A DNA stretch of 64,000 nt from Pseudophaeobacter leonis (GCF_002087335.1 NZ_MWVJ01000025.1:34257-98256); one strand, 5' to 3'. Shown: positions 8,871 through 19,164, numbered from the stretch's first letter. Notes: generated by a model from the sequence alone, not told the origin. Numbers and translations are program-made.

Positions 8871-10334
8871 ATGACGGCACGCGCACTGATGATCCAGGGC
8901 ACTGGCAGCAATGTTGGCAAGTCATTGCTTGTCGCCGGGCTGGCGCGCGCCTTTGTACGGCGCGGCCTGAAGGTGGCGCCGTTTAAGTCGCAAAACATGT
9001 CCAACAACGCCGCCGTCACCCCCGAAGGCGGCGAGATTGGACGCGCCCAGGCCCTGCAGGCACGCGCCGCAGGCCTGGCGCCACATGTCGATATGAATCC
9101 TGTGCTGCTAAAGCCAGAGAGTGACACGGGCGCGCAGGTCATTGTTCAGGGTAAGCGCCGGGGCACCCAGGCTGCCGGCTCTTTCATGCGCGACAAAACC
9201 GGGCTGCTGGAGGCTGCACTCGACAGCTATCACCGTCTTGCAGCCCAGGTCGATCTGGTCCTGATCGAAGGCGCAGGCTCGCCAGCCGAGACCAACCTGC
9301 GCCAAGGCGATATCGCCAATATGGGGTTTGCCTGCGCGGTGCAGGCCCCTGTCGTGCTGGTCGGCGATATCCATCGCGGCGGTGTCATTGCACAGATTGT
9401 CGGCACCCAGGCGGTGCTTGAACACCAAGACCTGGACCGCATTGTCGGATTTATCGTCAATCGGTTTCGCGGCGACATCAGCCTGTTTGATGCCGGGCGC
9501 GACGATATTGCCCGGCGTACAGGCTGGCCTGCCCTCGGGGTGGTGCCCTGGTTCTGGGGGGCCTGGAAACTGCCGGCTGAGGACATGATGGATATCGCCT
9601 CGCGCAAAGGCGGCGCCTGCAAGATTGTTGTGCCGCAACTGGAGCGCATGGCAAATTTTGACGATCTTGATCCGCTGGCGGCAGAGCCAGAGGTCACTGT
9701 CGAAATCATACCCGCAGGCAAAGCTCTGCCCGGAGATGCCGATCTGGTGCTGATCCCTGGCAGCAAATCCACCATCGGGGATCTTGCCTACCTGCGCGCG
9801 CAGGGCTGGGACATCGACATTCTGGCGCATCACCGCCGGGGCGGCCATATCCTGGGTCTTTGTGGCGGCTATCAAATGCTTGGCAAAACCATTGATGATC
9901 CACATGGCGTCGAAGGAACCCCCGGCAAGGTTGCCGGGCTTGGGCTGCTGGATGTGCATACTGTGATGTCCGACGAGAAACGGGTCACTCTGACCACGGC
10001 AACCAGCCGGGATGGCGACCTGCCTGTCAGTGGTTATGAAATCCACATGGGACGCACAACAGGCCCGGACTGCAGCCGCGCCTGGCTGCAGGTTGGCGCG
10101 CGCGCTGAGGGAGCAGCCTCGGCAGATGGCCGCGTCCTGGGCTCATACCTGCATGGTCTGTTCAGTTCCGACCCCTTCAGAGCCCGCTTCCTGTCGAGCC
10201 TCGGGTATGACAGCCACAGCCAGTATGATGCGGGTGTTGAGCAAACGCTGGACGCCCTAGCGGATCATTTGGAACAACACATTGATTTAGAGCTGCTTTT
10301 ATCCCTCGCAACCGAAGTGCCGCGCCTTGAGTAG
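8871..10334 (+). CDS. cobQ: Cobyric acid synthase (adenosylcobyrinate a,c-diamide amidase)
   Basis: A 487-residue protein that amidates four carboxylates of adenosylcobyrinic acid a,c-diamide with glutamine and ATP, late in cobalamin synthesis. The N-terminal ATP-binding domain has the P-loop GTGSNVGKS and [12 protein letters not shown]. The C-terminal glutaminase domain has [12 protein letters not shown] and the nucleophile Cys in [10 protein letters not shown]. The frame is open from 8718, but the ATG at 8871 gives the canonical [11 protein letters not shown] start. No cobalamin riboswitch is visible upstream. The product is the cofactor for methylmalonyl-CoA mutase, which fits meaB and mce elsewhere in the window. 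Confidence 0.93.
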   Translation: MTARALMIQGTGSNVGKSLLVAGLARAFVRRGLKVAPFKSQNMSNNAAVTPEGGEIGRAQALQARAAGLAPHVDMNPVLLKPESDTGAQVIVQGKRRGTQAAGSFMRDKTGLLEAALDSYHRLAAQVDLVLIEGAGSPAETNLRQGDIANMGFACAVQAPVVLVGDIHRGGVIAQIVGTQAVLEHQDLDRIVGFIVNRFRGDISLFDAGRDDIARRTGWPALGVVPWFWGAWKLPAEDMMDIASRKGGACKIVVPQLERMANFDDLDPLAAEPEVTVEIIPAGKALPGDADLVLIPGSKSTIGDLAYLRAQGWDIDILAHHRRGGHILGLCGGYQMLGKTIDDPHGVEGTPGKVAGLGLLDVHTVMSDEKRVTLTTATSRDGDLPVSGYEIHMGRTTGPDCSRAWLQVGARAEGAASADGRVLGSYLHGLFSSDPFRARFLSSLGYDSHSQYDAGVEQTLDALADHLEQHIDLELLLSLATEVPRLE

Positions 10335-10457
10335 CCGCAAAAGGCCTGTCCGGAGGCAAGGCGGCGAGCCTTTGGAAGGTGCTACACGACTTAATAACAC
10401 CGCACTGGCAGACAAGCGCAGTCAATAATACGCCGTGAAACAGCCCAGTTTAAATCA

Positions 10458-10493
10458 AGTCTTGCTAGATCGAGTCTTGCTAGATCGAGTCTG
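10458..10493. repeat. Tandem repeat, 15 bp x 2.4
   Basis: Copies of agtcttgctagatcg in the spacer between convergent cobQ and the PopZ-like gene, ending next to the latter's stop codon. Confidence 0.8.
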
Positions 10494-10770
10494 GTTACAG
10501 CAGGTCCTGTGCGGCAAGGGCGCGGTGGATTTCACGACGGACCAATTTGCGGACATTGCGCGTGATTCTCTCACCCAGGGCGCCTTGAAGCTCGCTTCGG
10601 ACAATGTCAGCAACCAATTCCCGCAGACTGTCTTCATCCAGATAGCTCTCGTCGCCCGTCAGCCCCTGCAGGGCGTCCAGTGCCTCTTCGGCAACCGCAT
10701 CTTGAGCCAGCTGTGCGGCATCCGCAATATCACCGCTGTCCATGCTCATGGCCTCGGCCTCTGAGCCCGC

Positions 10771-10840
10771 CTGACTGGCCTGACTGACCTGATGACTGGC
10801 CTGATGACTGGCCTGATGACTGGCCTGATGACTGGCCTGA
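10771..10840. repeat. Tandem repeat, 12 bp x 4 plus degenerate copies, coding
   Basis: Four exact 12-bp units gatgactggcct (10791-10838), preceded by 9-10 bp degenerate copies. On the minus strand they encode (HQAS)n inside the PopZ-like linker. The unit keeps frame. Confidence 0.9.
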
Positions 10841-11510
10841 GCTGCCCCGGAGTCTACTCTGGGGCTCTGCGCGGACTCTGGTGCGTCCTCAATGTGATCT
10901 TGCCATTCAAGTGTCTCGATAGTGGTCAGTGTCTCGATATTGGTGCCGGCATAGGGATCGCTTGAGGCGCCATCAGGTTCCCACTGCTCTTGCGAGCGCG
11001 CCACCTTGGCCTCTAGCTCTGCGATCTTCTGTACCACCGCCGAGACCCGCTGGCTGGAGGCGCTCTCTGTGTCAAACCCGGCTTCTGCACTCATGTCTTG
11101 GAGCCGGATTTCTTCAACATGGGCGTCTTCGCCCACCGCCTCAGCACCAACGGCCTCAACGCCAGTTGCCCCGGCCGCAGGTAGTGTCTCCTGTGCGGCT
11201 GGGGTAGCGGCTGCATACAGCGTGGCACCAGGTTGACGCCAGGGCGCAGCCTCACGGTCAACCTCACAGTTCGTCTCCCAGTCCGCCTCACGGGCAGCCT
11301 CAAGGTGATCTGGCACCGCCTCGGAGGTCAGCTCAGGGTCCGGGCTTGTCTTAGTAACCGCGTCAGTCAGCGCATCGTGGCTGTCATATGTCGCTGGATC
11401 TTCAACTGAATCGTTCGGGCTAAAGGCGACAATTTCGCCTTGGTCTAACTCAAACGCGATCCCCTGTGATATCTCCGGGGCGGCTCTCGGGGCTTGCAGA
11501 AGACTGCTCT

Positions 11511-11540
11511 TGCGGGGCCTCTGCCTGCGGGGCCTCTGCC
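11511..11540. repeat. Tandem repeat, 15 bp x 2, coding
   Basis: Two exact copies of tgcggggcctctgcc that encode QAEAP twice in the acidic linker, just N-terminal to the frameshift zone. Confidence 0.85.
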
Positions 11541-11922
11541 TGCACGTCCCGGCCTTCAAAAACCGAACCTTCGCTCTGCTCAGGCTCACGGCGGAGTCCC
11601 TGGTCTGAACCGGAGAAATCTGCAGCATTGCTGTCGGCCCCGGATGAGGCAGGCACAGCGGCTCCTACGGTCTCAGAAGGCCGTTCCGGCACCCGCAAAG
11701 CAGGCGTCAGAACCAGTCGTGAGACCGTTTTTGAGACCTCTTGCACGGGGGCCACCGGACGCGACAAAGTGCGGCCATCCTCGCTCACCAACCGGCGGAT
11801 TGAGGACAGCACATCTTCGATTTCAGCCTGGGTTACAGGATCGGACATATTTCAAAACCACTCTAGCCTTTGTGGCAAGTGTAGCTCTCCTGCCGCAATC
11901 GCACAACAACTAGGAAGACTTT

Positions 11923-13335
11923 TCAGTTCTTCCCCAGCGCTTTGAGCACGCGGTCCAGATCTTTGCTTTGGCGGCTCAGCTGTGCAGGCGCGCCCTTGAC
12001 CAGGTTATAATACAAAGTCGGATCGTAGATTTCGACCGCCAGCCCCAGGTGCTCTGCTGTCAAAAGACCCTGTGATTGCAACAGGGAATAGGCCGCAGAG
12101 GCCTGACTGGCGCGCGACTGCACCCGCGACGTCAGAGCATTCAGCAGATCCTGTTCGGCCTGCAATACATCCAGCGTCGTCCGGGCGCCCAGCGTGGCTT
12201 CTTCGCGGATCCCATCAAAGGCGACCTGTGCGGCGCGTACACTTTCGTTCGATGACACCAGACTGGCCGTTGCCGCTTCAAGCGTGACATAGGCCGCCGC
12301 GACATCCTGTGTCACCGCGCGCTGGGTGGTAATCAACTGACCCCGCGCCGCATCCCCGCTCGCAAGGCTTGAGCGCAAGGCCGAGGCCAGAGAGCCACCG
12401 GAATAGATCGGCTGCGTAAAGGTCAGAGTGGCACCAGAGGTGTCAGAATCACCCGCGCTTCCGAGATCAGTCGTGCCGCTGATGTCTGCCGCCAGCCTGA
12501 CATTTGGTCCCAGGTTTTTCCGAGCGGAATCCGCACTGTAGTCAGCCGCCTTGACGCTATGTTGCTGCGCCAGAAGGCTTGGGTGATTGCGCGCCGCGAT
12601 GGCTTCGGCCGCCCCGAGCGAGGCAACCCGCTTGGGCAAAGGTGGCTGTCCGGCCGGAACACCAATATCGTTGCCAACCGCCTCAACATAGGAGGCTTTT
12701 GCAGCCAGCAGGTTGCCGCGGCTTTCGATCAGGTTGGAGCGTGCTGAGGCGAGCCGGCTTTGCGCCAGGGCAACATCGGTGCGGGTCACTTCACCCACCT
12801 CAAACCGATCCTGCGAGGCTTTCAGCTCTTCCTGCAGCAGACGCAGGTTGTTGCTTTGCAAACGCACGGTTTCTTGTTGCAAAAGGACGTTGATGTAGGC
12901 CTGGACCGCGTTGAACAAAACCTGTTGTTCAATATTGATCAGGCTTTGGCGGGTCGCCAGCACGGTTTCCTGTGCTGCAAGCTGTCTCAGCCGCGTGGCG
13001 CCGTTATCAAACAGCAGCATGCTCATGGCCAATCCAACGCTTAGCTCGTTGGTGTCGACGCCACTGCTGAGCGCCGAGGTATCCTGATAGCGATGGCCCG
13101 CGGTGATCGTCCAGTTGATAATCGGCCGAAGCCCGGCCACAGCGGTCGCCACATTTTCGTCCTGAATGCGCAGCAGAGCCCGATTTTGCTCGAGCAGGCC
13201 ACTGGATTTATAGGCGCCGATCAATGCGTCAGACAGGTTGTCCGCGCTGGCAACTTTTGGCAGCACAAGCGCAAGCGCCGTTGTGCCCGCAAATACAAAC
13301 GCCTTCAACAAACTCGCCGAATTCTTCTTGTCCAT
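11923..13335 (-). CDS. tolC: TolC-family outer membrane efflux/type I secretion channel
   Basis: A 470-residue protein with a signal peptide (cleavage near KVASA) and the two internally repeated outer-membrane-efflux halves (around residues 30-230 and 250-440). Each half is rich in Ala/Leu/Gln coiled-coil helices, with beta-strand parts such as TITAGHRYQ and ATLTFTQPIYSGG. It would form the trimeric tunnel that joins an inner-membrane exporter and adaptor. No HlyD-type adaptor is adjacent. The gene follows pcm, an arrangement common in roseobacters, probably co-transcribed despite about 160 bp between them. Confidence 0.9.
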   Translation of the reverse strand: MDKKNSASLLKAFVFAGTTALALVLPKVASADNLSDALIGAYKSSGLLEQNRALLRIQDENVATAVAGLRPIINWTITAGHRYQDTSALSSGVDTNELSVGLAMSMLLFDNGATRLRQLAAQETVLATRQSLINIEQQVLFNAVQAYINVLLQQETVRLQSNNLRLLQEELKASQDRFEVGEVTRTDVALAQSRLASARSNLIESRGNLLAAKASYVEAVGNDIGVPAGQPPLPKRVASLGAAEAIAARNHPSLLAQQHSVKAADYSADSARKNLGPNVRLAADISGTTDLGSAGDSDTSGATLTFTQPIYSGGSLASALRSSLASGDAARGQLITTQRAVTQDVAAAYVTLEAATASLVSSNESVRAAQVAFDGIREEATLGARTTLDVLQAEQDLLNALTSRVQSRASQASAAYSLLQSQGLLTAEHLGLAVEIYDPTLYYNLVKGAPAQLSRQSKDLDRVLKALGKN

Positions 13336-13495
13336 CGGTAGCCCTATTCGTTTGCCGCGCCGCCAGCCGCGGTAGATTGGTTATGTTTCAAACAGAACGT
13401 GCTGTACTGTTTGCTGTTCAGGTCTCAGGTCTGAGTTTTTGTCTTTCGGCACGATACAAGACCGCCCCGAAACACCAATTCTTATGAGGGGCTAA

Positions 13496-14149
13496 TTAAA
13501 ACGCGAAAGCGGCAGCCCGTTCAAAACCAGGCATCACAGGGGCTCCGTCATTGAACTCAAACCGCCAGGAAATCTGGTCACCACGTTTGTAGCCAACCTT
13601 CACCTCGCCCAAAGCGCCGTTCATAAAGATAACTGCGATCCGGCCACCATCCTTGAGCTGGTCCAGCAGGCTGTCGGGGAGTTCCTCGACGCCGCCCTGA
13701 ACCATGATCACATCATATGGCCCGTGCTCTGCCGCGCCTTCAGTGAGCGCACCCACGTGAACAATCGCGTTGTCGGCGCCAGCCTCGGCCAATTGAGACT
13801 GCGCATCGGCAGACATGAACTCGTCTTGTTCGACACCAATCACCATCTGCGCCATACGCGCCGCAACCGCCGTCGAGTAGCCAAGTCCACAGCCCACATC
13901 CAGCACCAGCTCATCGCTCTGGATATCGAGAGCATCAAGCATTTTGGCCAGCGTGCGCACCTCAATCAGGGTCCGATTGTCGCCAAGGTCCATATTTTGG
14001 TCCGCATAGGCCGCCTCACGCTGCGCATCAGGCACAAAGTCCTCGCGCGCAACGGCCAGAAGGGCCTCAATGATCGGGTATTTGGTCACATCCGAAGGGC
14101 GGACCTGGGTGTCAACCATCATGCGGCGACGTTCGGCAAAGTCGGTCAT
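13496..14149 (-). CDS. pcm: Protein-L-isoaspartate O-methyltransferase family protein
   Basis: A 217-residue SAM-dependent methyltransferase. The SAM-binding motif I reads LVLDVGCGLGYSTAVAA and is preceded by TLIEVRTLAKMLDAL, where canonical enzymes have the substrate loop ISAPH. The opening MTDFAERRRMMVDTQVRPSDV is typical of the alphaproteobacterial branch that sits before tolC. In this branch the isoaspartate-binding loop is altered, so real isoaspartyl repair activity is uncertain. Cytosolic; probably first gene of a pcm-tolC unit. Confidence 0.85.
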   Translation of the reverse strand: MTDFAERRRMMVDTQVRPSDVTKYPIIEALLAVAREDFVPDAQREAAYADQNMDLGDNRTLIEVRTLAKMLDALDIQSDELVLDVGCGLGYSTAVAARMAQMVIGVEQDEFMSADAQSQLAEAGADNAIVHVGALTEGAAEHGPYDVIMVQGGVEELPDSLLDQLKDGGRIAVIFMNGALGEVKVGYKRGDQISWRFEFNDGAPVMPGFERAAAFAF

Positions 14150-14251
14150 ATGCTAAACTCTTTTGTTCAGTCTGTTACAGAAGCTTGTGCCATATCGCTG
14201 CTTCTACAGCAACTGGCCTCAGGTGAATTGCACACCATGTTGCCCCAGAGC

Positions 14252-14761
14252 CTATTTCTTTTTTACGAATTTGGTCAAAATAACGATCCGCTGTCCCTCG
14301 ACACGGCCTTCGATATGTTCGGGATTGTCCTGAACCAGCGAAATGCCCCGCACCGCAGTGCCCCGCTTGGCGGTGAAGCCCGCGCCCTTTACCGGCAGAT
14401 CCTTGATCAGAACCACATTATCCCCCGTCGTCAGGGGGGCGCCGTTACTGTCCACATGTGCGCCAGCAGAAGACTGATTGTCGGCCCAGGCGCGGGTCTC
14501 GTCATCCAGCCACAGCTGCTGCGCCAGATCGCGCGCCCAGTCCTGATCTGATAGCCGGTCAAGGATCCGGCTTGCCAGCACCTGAACTGCAGGCTCAGGC
14601 GTCCACATGGTAGAGGACAGGCAGCGCCAATGGCTGGCCTGCAGCTCTCCGTCGATCTGCGCCTGGCAGGTGGCACAAATTTGCACCCCGGCATCATCCG
14701 GACCTCCGGGAACCGCATAAAACCGCGTCGCCTCCTCGGCAGAACACAAGGCACAGGACAT
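14252..14761 (-). CDS. YjdM/PhnA-type zinc-ribbon protein
   Basis: A 169-residue protein. The N-terminal zinc ribbon has CALCSAEEA and ICATC, a CxxC-x(n)-CxxC arrangement. The C-terminal PhnA domain contains GDNVVLIKDLPVKGAGFTAKRGTAVRGI, ending in a basic KFVKKK tail. Members were once named alkylphosphonate utilisation protein, but no phosphonate role is proven. The frame begins at 14812, yet the ATG at 14761 has a GGAG about 8 bp upstream and begins directly with the zinc ribbon, so it is preferred. Confidence 0.85.
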   Translation of the reverse strand: MSCALCSAEEATRFYAVPGGPDDAGVQICATCQAQIDGELQASHWRCLSSTMWTPEPAVQVLASRILDRLSDQDWARDLAQQLWLDDETRAWADNQSSAGAHVDSNGAPLTTGDNVVLIKDLPVKGAGFTAKRGTAVRGISLVQDNPEHIEGRVEGQRIVILTKFVKKK

Positions 14762-14830
14762 AGCAAAGCTCCAATAAACTGGGTTGTGTCGCCTTACCGC
14801 CAACGCCCCCAAAAGAAAAGCCTGACCCCG

Positions 14831-14878
14831 TTGCCCATTTGTCTATCTGCCCGCTTGCCTATTTGCCTATCTGCCTGT
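14831..14878. repeat. Tandem repeat, 24 bp x 2 with nested 12 bp
   Basis: Two 24-bp units (first half ttgcctatttgc, second half ctatctgcctgt) in the spacer upstream of the YjdM-like gene. Confidence 0.8.
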
Positions 14879-14958
14879 TTGCGTACTGCCCCCGCCGCCG
14901 CCCGGTGTCTCCTCCGGGCGCCTGCTGCGGCGCGGACCATCATATACGCGACGCGCGC

Positions 14959-15273
14959 CTACTTTGCGCAGCCGCTGCAAAACGGCGTGGCGGGCAAAAG
15001 ATCAAGCCGCTGAGGCGCAATAGCCTCGCCGCAGATCTGGCAATAGCCATAGGACCCCTCAACCAGACGCGCCAGGGCGGCGTCAATCTGACGGAGTTCT
15101 TCCAACTCACTCAGGCCGAGGGTTTCAAGCACCTCATCGCCCTGGCGCTCCGAAGAGCGGTCCTCCCAATCCTGCGACATTGGGGCATCCAGCGCGTGCT
15201 CGACCTCAAGCAAATGTCCGGCCAGCGCCTGGCGTCGCGCCTCAAGAGCCTGCTTACGTATTGCAAATTCCAT
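14959..15273 (-). CDS. DksA/TraR-family zinc-finger protein
   Basis: A 104-residue protein with an N-terminal coiled coil (AIRKQALEARRQALAGHLLEVE) and a C-terminal four-cysteine zinc finger, CQIC-x17-CSGC, as in DksA and TraR. These proteins enter the RNA polymerase secondary channel and tune initiation, with or without ppGpp. The protein is shorter than E. coli DksA (151 residues) and lacks an evident DxxDxA tip motif in the coiled coil, so it may act differently. It is a single gene; a 15-bp tandem array lies in its upstream spacer. Confidence 0.85.
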   Translation of the reverse strand: MEFAIRKQALEARRQALAGHLLEVEHALDAPMSQDWEDRSSERQGDEVLETLGLSELEELRQIDAALARLVEGSYGYCQICGEAIAPQRLDLLPATPFCSGCAK

Positions 15274-15643
15274 GCATCACCCTCCCTTATCAGTGGTCTT
15301 GCACCACCTTGCTCAAGGGTAAGCGTAAAACATTGACCGAAGTCAAGAAACTCGCGTGATCTGGGGAGTATTGCGAAAACTGCACTGTAGACGAGAACAC
15401 TGTATGCGGGAACACTACATGCGGGAACACCGTATGCGGGAAAACTGCATGCGAGAAAACTGGCATCAAAGATGCCGAAGCCCAGATCTGCAGCAGGTCG
15501 CCCGAAATCCAAACGGAGAACCGACGCCTAAATCAAAAGGCTAGCTGCGAACGAACCCTGCTCGGCATCGTGCCAGAATGCCTGCCCTGAGGAGGCTGCC
15601 CGCGACAAGCGCCATCGCGCGCGCCCTCATGAAGCGTTCGGCT
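15274..15643. other. Spacer between the DksA-like gene and lepA
   Basis: A 370-bp stretch with no convincing gene. It holds a 15-bp tandem array (15391-15465) and presumably the DksA-like promoter. No RNA gene is recognised. Confidence 0.6.
15391..15465. repeat. Tandem repeat, 15 bp x 5
   Basis: Five contiguous 15-bp copies close to gcgggaacactgtat, each differing at 1-4 positions. There are no spacers between units, so this is not a CRISPR array. It is among the longest arrays in the window. Confidence 0.9.
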
Positions 15644-17443
15644 TTAGCTGTCCATTTTAAGCGCAGAAATAAACGCTTCCTGCGGGATGTCGACCTTGCC
15701 GAACTGGCGCATTTTCTTCTTACCCTTCTTCTGTTTCTCCAGCAGTTTCTTCTTCCGGGTGGCATCACCGCCATAGCATTTAGCGGTCACGTCTTTACGC
15801 ATCGCTGACAGGGTTTCACGCGCGATCACCTTGCCGCCAATGGCCGCCTGGATCGGGATCTTGAACATATGGCGCGGGATCAGGTCCTTGAGCTTTTCGA
15901 CCATAGCGCGGCCACGCGCCTCGGCGCGGTCGCGGTGCACCATCATCGAAAGCGCATCAACAGGCTCGTCATTCACCAACACCGACATCTTGACCAGATT
16001 GTCAGTCTGATAGCCGGTCATCTGATAGTCAAACGAGGCATAGCCCTTGGTCACCGATTTCAGCCGGTCGTAAAAGTCAAACACCACCTCGTTCAGCGGC
16101 AGATCATAGACCGCCATGGCACGGCTACCGGCGTAGGTCAGATCCATCTGCACGCCGCGACGATCCTGGCACAGCTTCAGCACATCACCGAGGTATTCAT
16201 CCGGCACCAGAATAGTCGCCTTGATGCGCGGCTCTTCCAGGTGATCGACAATCGTGAGGTCCGGCATATCGGCCGGGTTGTGCAGCTCGATCATCGTGCC
16301 ATCACGCATATAGACGTGATAGACCACCGAAGGTGCCGTGGTGATCAGGTCAATGTCATATTCACGCTCCACCCGGTCGCGGATCACCTCAAGGTGCAAC
16401 AGCCCCAGAAAGCCACAGCGGAACCCAAAGCCCAGCGCCGCCGATGTCTCCATCTCAAAGCTGAAAGACGCATCATTCAGCGCCAGTTCGTCGATGGCAT
16501 CGCGCAGGTCTTCGAACTCGGATGAATCCACCGGGAACAGACCACAGAACCCCACCGGCTGCGCAGGCTTAAAGCCCGGCAGCACCTCTTCGGTGCCCTT
16601 TTTCTCGTGCGTAATGGTGTCGCCCACACGGGTATCACGCACCTGCTTGATCGAGGCGGTCAGGAACCCAATCTCGCCCGGCCCCAACTCATCAATGACG
16701 GTCATCTCAGGGCCGAACACGCCGATGCGGTCCACATGGTGGGTTGATCCATTGGAGAGCATCTTGATCCGCTCGCCCTTTTTCAGCACCCCGTCCATGA
16801 TCCGCACCAGTACGATCACGCCCAGATAGGCGTCATACCAGCTGTCCACCAGCATCGCCTTCAGCGGCGCTTCACGAGTGCCTTTCGGCGCGGGCAGCTC
16901 ATTGACAATGGCTTCAAGCGTCTCGTGAATGCCCTCGCCGGTCTTGGCCGAGACCCGAATGGCGCCAGTGGCCTCGATGCCAATGACATCTTCGATCTGC
17001 TCTGCAACCCGGTCACAGTCCGAGGCCGGCAGGTCGATCTTGTTCAGAACCGGCACGATCTCGTGGTCGGCCTCCATGGCGTGATAGACATTGGCCAATG
17101 TCTGCGCCTCAACGCCCTGCGTTGAATCGACCACCAAAAGCGAGCCCTCAACCGCGCGCATCGAGCGGGAGACTTCATAGGCAAAGTCGACGTGACCGGG
17201 GGTGTCGATCAGGTTCAGCACATAGGCCTCACCGTCGTCGGCCGTGTAGTCAATGCGCACCGTGTTGGCCTTGATGGTGATGCCGCGCTCGCGCTCGATG
17301 TCCATACTATCAAGCAGCTGCGCCTTCAGATCGCGCACCTCCACCGTGCCGGTCTCCTGGATGAGCCGGTCAGCGAGGGTGGATTTGCCATGGTCGATAT
17401 GGGCGACGATGGAGAAATTGCGGATTTTGGCGAGATCTGTCAT
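15644..17443 (-). CDS. lepA: Elongation factor 4 (ribosome back-translocase GTPase)
   Basis: A 599-residue translational GTPase. G1 is [10 protein letters not shown]2 lies in RERGITI, G3 is DTPGHVDF and G4 is NKID. The C-terminal LepA-specific domain ends with a basic [20 protein letters not shown] stretch. It acts on stalled or mistranslocated ribosomes and in 30S assembly. The frame extends to 17479, but the ATG at 17443 ([19 protein letters not shown]) gives the usual length. Transcribed alone and divergent from the next gene. Confidence 0.95.
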   Translation of the reverse strand: MTDLAKIRNFSIVAHIDHGKSTLADRLIQETGTVEVRDLKAQLLDSMDIERERGITIKANTVRIDYTADDGEAYVLNLIDTPGHVDFAYEVSRSMRAVEGSLLVVDSTQGVEAQTLANVYHAMEADHEIVPVLNKIDLPASDCDRVAEQIEDVIGIEATGAIRVSAKTGEGIHETLEAIVNELPAPKGTREAPLKAMLVDSWYDAYLGVIVLVRIMDGVLKKGERIKMLSNGSTHHVDRIGVFGPEMTVIDELGPGEIGFLTASIKQVRDTRVGDTITHEKKGTEEVLPGFKPAQPVGFCGLFPVDSSEFEDLRDAIDELALNDASFSFEMETSAALGFGFRCGFLGLLHLEVIRDRVEREYDIDLITTAPSVVYHVYMRDGTMIELHNPADMPDLTIVDHLEEPRIKATILVPDEYLGDVLKLCQDRRGVQMDLTYAGSRAMAVYDLPLNEVVFDFYDRLKSVTKGYASFDYQMTGYQTDNLVKMSVLVNDEPVDALSMMVHRDRAEARGRAMVEKLKDLIPRHMFKIPIQAAIGGKVIARETLSAMRKDVTAKCYGGDATRKKKLLEKQKKGKKKMRQFGKVDIPQEAFISALKMDS

Positions 17444-17552
17444 GTCTCGGGATATGAGTTGAAACCTTGCCTTGGTCAAGCGTGCGTATAGGCTGGCGCC
17501 AAGTTATTTCACCACAAATGCGTCCACAACGCAGCATTGGGGCAGATTGGCA

Positions 17553-18683
17553 GTGGCAGAGTTTGAAAAGATCACCGATCTGAAGCAGCTAGAGAGCTGG
17601 CTCACGACACAAGACCCCCGGATGAGTCGCGCCATCGCCGCCCGCGCCGCCCTGCGCGCCCTGCCCGCACTGATGGCACTTGGTGTCCAAACCGCCGGCA
17701 AAACGCCCGATGCCAGCTTGCTGTTATCTAGACTGCGCGCAACGCTCATATCTGGCGTTGCGAGCAGCTGCCCCATAGATATGATGCGCACCCAAAACTC
17801 GGCCCATGCTGCTGTGGCGCCCTACGCCGAAGACTCCCCAGCTTCCGCTACTGTCGCCTTCGCCTCCTCTGCCAATTTTTCAGCCTCAGACGCCGCATCG
17901 ACCGTCTATACTTCCGCTCGCACCGCACTCAGTTACTCCACTTTATCCGCCCGCTACGACGCCCGCTCTGCCGCCTTCTCCGCCGCCTTCTCTGATGCCG
18001 AACGGGGTAAGGATGGCGAGGCCAGTCAGGTCTTTGCCGCGCTGCTCTGGCCCAACAGCAACGACATCGCGCAACTTCTTCAAATATGGGAAACATTTGA
18101 GGCGCGTCCCGATCCCGACGGCATCTGGAGCTTTTGGCGCGACTGGTATCGCAGCATGCTACAGGGCACGCCGATGGACTGGGACCTGCAATTGCAGGTC
18201 GCGTTGATTGACAACGCCATCTGGGAGGCTGGCCCCGAAACCGTCGCCAAGGAAATCTCCCGGATCCGCGCGAAGTTTGAGTTGGAACAAGAGGTCAAAC
18301 ACCTCAAAGAACAACTCACGGCCCTGAGACAAGCCACCACCTCTCCACAGATCGGTGACAATGGCGGACCGCCGCTGGATGCCCTGCCTAGCAAAGCCTT
18401 CAAGAATGACATCGTGCTACTCTGGGATGATCTGGACACGTTGGAGGCGGAGATTGCCAAGCCTGCGCCCTCACGCGCCATTCTCAAGCGCATTGGCAGG
18501 TCGCTTAGCGAAATCGCATTGCGCATCACCTCCCACTGTGGCGCTACGCTGGACGTCGCCGTCAAAGCCGGAGCAAAAACAATCGGGACAGCAGTCGGCG
18601 GGTTGGTCGTAGCTGACTACATTAAGCCCGGCGCAATCGAGGCCGTAGCTAAGGCTATTGGGACATTTCTCGCCACACTTTGA
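17553..18683 (+). CDS. Uncharacterised modular protein with Ser/Ala-rich tract and hydrophobic C-terminus
   Basis: About 376 residues from a GTG at 17553; an ATG at 17472 also opens the frame but overlaps the lepA leader and adds residues unlike the rest. In order: a helical AEFEKITDLKQLESWL region with AIAARAALRALP; a CPIDMMR segment; a low-complexity Ser/Ala tract (~85-150); DGIWSFWRDWYRSMLQG; a coiled coil (ELEQEVKHLKEQLTAL); an IGDNGGPP linker; and a Gly/Ala/Val-rich C-terminus that may insert in or lie on a membrane. Related alphaproteobacterial proteins, known from memory only, share the first modules. No function is known. A modular effector-like design is possible. Confidence 0.65.
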   Translation: MAEFEKITDLKQLESWLTTQDPRMSRAIAARAALRALPALMALGVQTAGKTPDASLLLSRLRATLISGVASSCPIDMMRTQNSAHAAVAPYAEDSPASATVAFASSANFSASDAASTVYTSARTALSYSTLSARYDARSAAFSAAFSDAERGKDGEASQVFAALLWPNSNDIAQLLQIWETFEARPDPDGIWSFWRDWYRSMLQGTPMDWDLQLQVALIDNAIWEAGPETVAKEISRIRAKFELEQEVKHLKEQLTALRQATTSPQIGDNGGPPLDALPSKAFKNDIVLLWDDLDTLEAEIAKPAPSRAILKRIGRSLSEIALRITSHCGATLDVAVKAGAKTIGTAVGGLVVADYIKPGAIEAVAKAIGTFLATL

Positions 18684-19164
18684 GAACGCCGAGCGGCGGG
18701 CGCGTTCCGCACCCCCCCCGGACGAACGCTTAGAGTGCCATCAAAAACGAGGCGACCAAATCTACCCTCAAGTAGTATCCTGCTAAGATCAACGCCCATT
18801 CCAAATGCCTAAGCCCCCCCGCTCAGTCGCCTGACTGGGCCGCGCCAGAATTTGCATTGCCTGTTGAAAAGCGCAATCATCTCCCAGATAGTTGCCACTG
18901 GTTACCACGCTGCCTTTTCACTCCCCACGGCAAGGCGCGTTGCGCCTTCCCAAGGTCAGCCGCGCCCCTCATCAATGCGCCCGCCCTGTCCTGCACCCGG
19001 CAAAAACCTGCGCATTTGTGAAGGGATTTTAACCAAGATTGAAACCCTCCCGCGATTTTGTCATATTCCCGCGAAACCGGACCAGTCTTTCGGCCAGTCT
19101 TCCGGCCACTCATACCGCCAGCCATACAGCCTGTGATCCGGGCATCGATACACGAGGGACACTC
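18684..19164. other. 481-bp spacer without a gene
   Basis: No convincing coding frame. It contains a C8 run near 18711, a 7-bp hairpin aaggcgc-gtt-gcgcctt (18932-18948) followed by cccaagg, and a loosely repeated ggccagtctt / ggccactc tract at 19080-19115 just upstream of the next gene. Confidence 0.5.

Larger units (their letters stand above)
10495..11848 (-). pseudogene. PopZ-like acidic polar-organiser-type protein, interrupted by one frameshift
   Basis: Two overlapping minus-strand frames make one protein. The first (11848 to 11450) gives MSDPVTQAEIEDVLSSIRRLVSEDGR and an acidic Pro/Ala/Glu region. The second (ending 10495) continues the acidic region and ends with LDEDSLRELVADIVRSEL and ERITRNVRKLVRREIHRAL. 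The switch falls around 11455-11505, where two GGGG runs lie; the observed sequence has one base too many or two too few. The layout (short N-terminal helix, long acidic linker, basic C-terminal helices) matches PopZ, the polar hub of Caulobacter. The linker holds a (HQAS)n tract from a 12-bp tandem array and a QAEAP repeat. Confidence 0.75.

Noticed and set aside
15391..15465. Possible CRISPR array
   Set aside because: The repeats are contiguous with no unique spacers, and no cas gene is in the window.
18932..18955. Fourth copy of the composite hairpin repeat
   Set aside because: A 7-bp hairpin followed by cccaagg is present, but the GGGCGGGAGC box is absent and the spacer is not convergent.
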